Below are positions 5,281 to 6,212 of a stretch of DNA of 6,212 nucleotides, in pieces; within the stretch, counting starts at the first letter, position 1, and each line of letters begins with the position of its first letter. The DNA is from CAYSHJ01 sp964589725. GTDB taxonomy: Bacteria > Planctomycetota > Planctomycetia > Planctomycetales > Planctomycetaceae. The notes under the pieces are model-generated. The model saw nothing but the letters and a program-made list of their open reading frames with translations, was not told the DNA's origin and ran no database searches. The stretch covers positions 1 to 6,212 of the forward strand of contig CAZPUJ010000481.1 in assembly GCA_964589725.1 (NCBI GenBank), given 5' to 3'. A program made the translations under genes and the position numbers.

Positions 5281-5982
5281 TCATTCAAGCGAGTCCGAGC
5301 GAGTCTCGCCGCGCTGATTGGCTTGCCAGTACTTTCGCGACGCGACGTCCAAGCAAGTCAACCAGCCTCGGCCACACGCCCAGGTGTCGATGCAGACTGA
5401 GTGACCGACGTCGAGCGGACGGCCTGACCGTTGGGACGAGTGACCGCAGACGACGGTCTTTCCGGATTCGTGTGCTCCACGATCCTCGAAAGGTTCCCAG
5501 TACAGCATGAAGTCCGGCTGCTCTTTAAGCGAACAATCCGGGGAAACGCCGGCGTGAACGAAGATGTGCGATTCGGTTTCAAACCACGGCAAGGTTTCTT
5601 CCAAGAATTGCCAATGCGTCGCGGGTATGTCTCCGAACGAACCGCTGCGACCGGGCATCGCATACGACGACAGAGTGGCGTCTCCGCCATATCCGATCCA
5701 GTCTCGATACGCCTCATCGCTGTCCTGCGCCGCCAGCATCATGACTTCATGATTACCTCGCAGCGCCAGGAGCTTTCCCATCTCTTTTCGCGCGATCAGC
5801 CAGTCCAGCACGGCTCGCGAGTTCGTTCCACGATTGACGTAATCGCCGAGTGTGACCACGACGTCGTCAGCCCCGATCGGCAAGAATTCCTCCAGCGTTT
5901 TCAACGCGTCGAAGCAGCCGTGAATGTCACCAATCGCCAGAAATCGCACGGTGTCGCTCTTAATTTCGCGTGATGGTTTCAT
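5281..5982 (-). CDS. PPP-family metallophosphatase (Ser/Thr phosphatase or ApaH-like)
   Basis: This 233-residue cytoplasmic protein carries the PPP metallophosphatase motifs in order: GDIHG (18-22), GDYVNRG (46-52), GNHE (76-79), VHAG (142-145) and CGH (179-181). The expected ligands for the two-metal centre are all present: D19, H21, D47, N77, H143 and H181. H78 and R51, the acid and phosphate-binding residues, are kept. The usual Asp of VDRG is Asn (N50, codon AAT at 5835-5833). Relatives hydrolyse phosphoserine or phosphothreonine, or diadenosine tetraphosphate; the substrate is not evident. The ATG at 5982 overlaps the upstream DUF1553 gene by 23 bases and lacks a ribosome site. A GTG at 5949, just after the DUF1553 stop and preceded by AAGAG, is a serious alternative giving a 222-residue protein that begins one residue before the first strand. 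It is unusual between DUF1553 and DUF1501. Confidence 0.9.
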   Translation of the reverse strand: MKPSREIKSDTVRFLAIGDIHGCFDALKTLEEFLPIGADDVVVTLGDYVNRGTNSRAVLDWLIARKEMGKLLALRGNHEVMMLAAQDSDEAYRDWIGYGGDATLSSYAMPGRSGSFGDIPATHWQFLEETLPWFETESHIFVHAGVSPDCSLKEQPDFMLYWEPFEDRGAHESGKTVVCGHSSQRSGRPLDVGHSVCIDTWACGRGWLTCLDVASRKYWQANQRGETRSDSLE

Positions 5983-6212
5983 GCAGGTTCAGCAGCGCTC
6001 GCGCGACGAACGTCCAGGCGGCGAGTTCACGGGTGGGGATGTCGCTCGCGGGCGGAGTCAGGCCAGTCGCAAGCAGCTTTTGAGCGCCCGATTCGTCTTG
6101 CGAGTAATCGCTCCGAGCATCCGCGAGCAAACTCATCAGCACCGATTGTTCGGAGTCGTCGGGCGCTCGCGAGGTGGCGCGGCGGAACGCGAAGGCGATG
6201 CGCGATTCGTCG
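5960..6212 (-). CDS. C-terminal end of a DUF1553 (PSD1-type) protein, start beyond the window
   Basis: The minus strand is open from the right edge to a TAA at 5962-5960, giving 83 residues. They match the C-terminus of planctomycete DUF1553 proteins: RIAFAFRRATSRAPDDSE, then a helix LMSLLADARSDY. After these come a spacer with LATGLTPPASDIPTRELAAWT and the very characteristic end VARALLNLHETITRN. Complete members are large exported proteins that often combine a cytochrome-c-like PSD1 region with DUF1549 and DUF1553, and are encoded just upstream of DUF1501 genes. Their biochemical role is not settled. The conserved ending and stop indicate an intact C-terminus. The downstream phosphatase begins within or immediately after this gene, so they are probably one operon. 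Confidence 0.9.
   Translation of the reverse strand, partial: DESRIAFAFRRATSRAPDDSEQSVLMSLLADARSDYSQDESGAQKLLATGLTPPASDIPTRELAAWTFVARALLNLHETITRN

Noticed and set aside
5229..5288. TTG start for DUF1501 that would overlap the phosphatase gene
   Set aside because: It adds 20 residues before the Tat signal and uses a rare start; the ATG at 5228 has a good ribosome site.

Overview
The window most likely comes from a member of the Planctomycetota. The main evidence is the C-terminal tail of a DUF1553 (PSD1-type) protein followed on the same strand by a Tat-exported DUF1501 protein. That pairing is a hallmark of planctomycete genomes, where it occurs in many copies. The GC-rich sequence, a DUF4058 protein and a PPP-type phosphatase fit the same picture. 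Nothing here allows a genus call.

Layout, left to right. Positions 1-290 (minus strand) hold the N-terminal part of a small protein with two CxxC pairs; it runs off the left edge. A 154-base divergent spacer separates it from a plus-strand major facilitator transporter of the anion:cation symporter type (445-1764). A short spacer (1765-1972) contains three copies of a 9-base word, arranged as competing inverted repeats, and an unidentified minus-strand ORF. All genes from 1973 to the right edge are on the minus strand. In transcription order these are: the DUF1553 tail (6212-5960), a PPP-family metallophosphatase (5982-5281), DUF1501 (5228-3699), DUF4058 (3665-2988), DUF4926 (2934-2707), then a ParD-like antitoxin (2540-2298) and a ParE-like toxin (2284-1973). 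The toxin-antitoxin pair has its own candidate promoter.

The most interesting structure is inside the DUF1501 gene. Positions 4354-4447 form a 94-base element made of two inverted 24-base arms. Each arm begins with the tetranucleotide GTAG at its outer end and is itself a hairpin. This is the architecture of a REP doublet (REPIN), a non-autonomous element normally found between genes and mobilised by REP-associated tyrosine transposases (RAYTs). Here it is translated in frame, adding about 32 residues just before a conserved DPE..ARIAAYE block.

How the genes may work together is mostly inference. DUF1553 and DUF1501 proteins are thought to act together outside the cytoplasm, though their biochemistry is poorly defined. 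The phosphatase is wedged between them and has an Asn in place of the usual catalytic Asp of GDxVDRG. The DUF4058, DUF4926 and ParDE genes look like accessory cargo downstream. No rRNA, tRNA, CRISPR array or transposase gene was seen.
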